Source of the DNA: Taenia hydatigena
Lineage: Eukaryota; Platyhelminthes; Cestoda; Cyclophyllidea; Taeniidae
Direction: 5' to 3'
Assembly: GCA_036345935.2 (NCBI GenBank)
Contig: JADWOT020001584.1
Coordinates: forward strand, 496,001-560,000
Length of the DNA: 64,000 nt
In this document: positions 61,924 through 64,000 of the stretch, piece after piece
Position numbering within the stretch: position 1 is the first letter of the stretch
How the letters are laid out: each line of letters opens with the position of its first letter
Notes under the pieces: generated by a model
Told to the model about the DNA's origin: nothing
Databases searched by the model: none
What the model saw: the letters and a program-made list of their open reading frames with translations, nothing else
Program-made: the position numbers and the translations under genes

Positions 61924-63239
61924 CTAGCAGTCACCGCGCCACTTTGCGATTGCGCCGTTGCATGGACGCGTCTTGAACTCCTTCGAAGTCATGTATTCAC
62001 TTAATTGAGGCAAGTTCTACAAAGGAGAAAAAAGTGTAGCTCAAAGCTCAGGACATATAAAGCCTCCAGCCACAAACATTTTAGGTGGTCGTCAACAATT
62101 CAGCCGATTACCTCGAAACGCTCCAAGTAGGCCTGTAATTTGGGATACTTCTTCAGACAGGTTGGCTCGAACTTCGTCAGCTGGTTCAGCAGCTCACACA
62201 GAGCAAAGTCAGGGTAGTTTATCTGCACACAAAACAGATTAAGTTTCTGTGAAGTGTACCCCACCAAAAACCACGCAAGCAGCAACATTCGTTCTACATC
62301 TGTGGAGCTAACAATGCTATAAAAATAAAATCACCTTATCGCCAGTAAGCCATTCCTTGTCGCCCAAAAAGGCCTCAAAGTTTGGCAATTTCTGTGCCAA
62401 AGTCTCGAAGAAACCTGGCTTCAACTTCTCCTGTAGTGATTGTGAAAATAAAAAAAAGAAAAACACAATACGGAACAACCCAACTTGGTAATTTCCAATA
62501 TTTTTGCTAAAACAAAACTTACAAAGTCGGGACTGTAACAAGTTCTCGTAAAGGCCTGACGCAAATCCAGAACCTCGCATTGAAGCATGTGTAGCACAGC
62601 GCGTCTCTTTTTGCAATCCGGAACTGCAACACAAGAACAGCGCACGACGAGTGCGGACAAAACAAAGCCAGGAGAAATGACAAAACGAAAAGCATTAATC
62701 TAACTATACATACTCATGCCGTGTCTGTCAGCAATGTACTCCAAAATAGCCCCTGACTGAGTCATCTTGAAGTCGCCATCAATGTAGTAAGGCAACTATA
62801 AGGAATGTTAGTTGTAGATGAAACATGAAGGGGGTTACCTACGTTGGGAAAGTCGAGGCCCAGAGAGAACTTCTCCGACAGCCATTCACTGCGATCGAAG
62901 TCTGGACCTGAGAGGGTAGGCGAGACAAATTAATCGTACCTACCTGGACCAACCTTGTATCGCTTGTCATGGTACTCCACTCCCAGATATTTCAACAGGA
63001 GACGACTCTGTTCCGCAAGCTAAAAATAGAAGCAAAACATGCGCCATCCTGGAGCGACTATAGACAGTACCAAATGGATTTAGTGAACAGAAGGCGGTAC
63101 ATCAAAACTTTGTGTTTGCAGCATAAAAGATATGACTTTCCGGTCCATCATCATCTAACTTATTTCCCATAACACCCTGGTGTGAGAAAAGTATTAGGCT
63201 CACCCCTCTGATATCCCAGTAAGCCAAGGTAGGAGCCAT
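61924..63239 (-). CDS. mu-class glutathione S-transferase, 219 residues (copy C)
   Basis: Second intact GST with the same role as copy B. Exons: 63239-63204, 63019-62944, 62907-62843, 62795-62714, 62623-62523, 62430-62335, 62222-62112 and 62016-61924, 660 nt. It starts [59 protein letters not shown], with the catalytic Tyr in AYWDIRG and the glutathione-site QSGAI in exon 4. The helical domain includes [51 protein letters not shown] and [22 protein letters not shown]. It ends [11 protein letters not shown]. Exons 2 and 4 are almost identical in DNA to copy B while exons 3, 6 and 8 differ, a patchwork that suggests gene conversion or recent duplication with uneven change. Intron 2 is only 36 nt. 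Confidence 0.96.
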
Positions 63240-63294
63240 TGCGAAGCCGACAACCGCGCGCCAACGAAACACCCAGTCAAAGTGGAGACTGTCG

Positions 63295-63320
63295 TATATT
63301 TATCCGCCAAATGACCTTCA
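63295..63320 (-). promoter_or_regulatory. GST copy C promoter: TATA box and conserved ATGACCTTCA element
   Basis: ATAAATATA on the gene strand (63303-63295) lies about 56-64 bp before the ATG; TGAAGGTCAT (63320-63311) lies 72 bp before it. Confidence 0.7.
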
Positions 63321-64000
63321 AGCATAAAATTAAACAGCAGCATATTAAAATAAATTCCTTTAAAATGGCGCTTCAGCATAATCAGCATTATAGGCATACA
63401 CGAGTGCACAAATGATGCGTAGTTATGCATTGAAAATGATTAGCGTCATTCGTGACATTAGCGATTCAGAATCGATCAAATTACCTACCGTTTTGTTGAA
63501 TTGTGGTAACCAAACTTCGCATAGCATTTGCGAAAAGAAAGTCAGACAATTTAAGGCAAGTAAGTGCAATTACTCGACATGCATTTTTGGTTTTGTTTAC
63601 GGATAAATAAGCAGTTTCAGTGTTCATGGCTGTGTAACCGTGGTGCTCTAACAAAATATCGTTTAAAAATTTGTTTGAGAAAATTTATTTTTTCAAAGCA
63701 GAAAACAGATGCCATATTATTTTTAAGTAGTCGCTAACAGAATCTTTCGTATTGGTTAGCGTGCCTTAAGAAGATAATGAGTGTTTTTTACCCTTCCCTT
63801 CTCCTGCCTTTGCAATACTATTTTTGAACCTTTGGATCTCGAAAATCGGTTTAACTACATTGCACTGCTTTGAGTCGCAGCTAGCTTTGGTGTAGTCTGC
63901 GAAATCTGAGCCATATTAGGCAGGAATTTCAGCCTTCACTTTATAACCATTTTCCAGCCTCTCCGTTTTATGGTTGTAAATGGCTATGGCGTCGGCCAAC
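63321..64000. other. AT-rich flank upstream of GST copy C
   Basis: 680 bp with no supported gene. A 64-codon frame at 63412-63606 lacks motifs. Confidence 0.4.

Overview
The window reads as nuclear DNA of a flatworm, most likely a cyclophyllidean (taeniid-type) tapeworm. The reasons are multi-exon genes with many very short introns (30, 36, 38, 43, 46 and 48 nt among them), a tandem array of 219-residue mu-class glutathione S-transferases of the kind known from tapeworms, animal-type WD40 proteins, and long AT-balanced non-coding tracts with simple repeats. The species cannot be fixed from the sequence alone.

Layout. 1-12.7 kb is mostly non-coding, with two coding exons of an unrecognised gene at 2.65-3.15 kb. 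12.74-15.10 kb (+) encodes the regulatory (gamma-type) subunit of mitochondrial NAD-dependent isocitrate dehydrogenase. 15.56-23.21 kb (+) is a 19-exon WDR24 gene (GATOR2 complex, amino-acid signalling to mTORC1). Its intron 6 holds an inverted, 97-98 % identical copy of its own first coding exon. 23.57-24.57 kb (-) encodes an unrecognised single-pass membrane protein. 24.97-27.12 kb (-) is a complete nine-exon DAW1 gene (dynein-arm assembly factor) with two 30-nt micro-introns.

27-52 kb is gene-poor. It holds a compact intronless secreted-peptide gene (29.5 kb), a two-exon secreted-protein gene (39.4 kb), a weaker secreted candidate (46.8 kb), an almost 600-bp GGA/GAG tract (41.9-42.5 kb), a 28-C run and dispersed palindromes. 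52.5-63.3 kb (-) carries three GST copies in one orientation. The lowest-coordinate copy is an unprocessed pseudogene; the other two are intact and share the same eight-exon structure. All three carry the same ATGACCTTCA element 70-74 bp upstream of the start codon. A further two-exon secreted-protein candidate lies between the two intact GSTs at 59.2 kb (+).

How the genes relate. The genes are unrelated housekeeping and lineage-specific loci, not an operon. IDH3 feeds the citric acid cycle. WDR24 senses amino acids at the lysosome. DAW1 serves flagella and cilia, which in tapeworms are found in flame cells, sensory endings and sperm. The GSTs provide conjugation and detoxification. Exon chains for IDH3G, WDR24, DAW1 and the GSTs were assembled by hand from GT/AG sites and all keep phase (the WDR24 chain totals 3516 nt, DAW1 1260 nt, each intact GST 660 nt).
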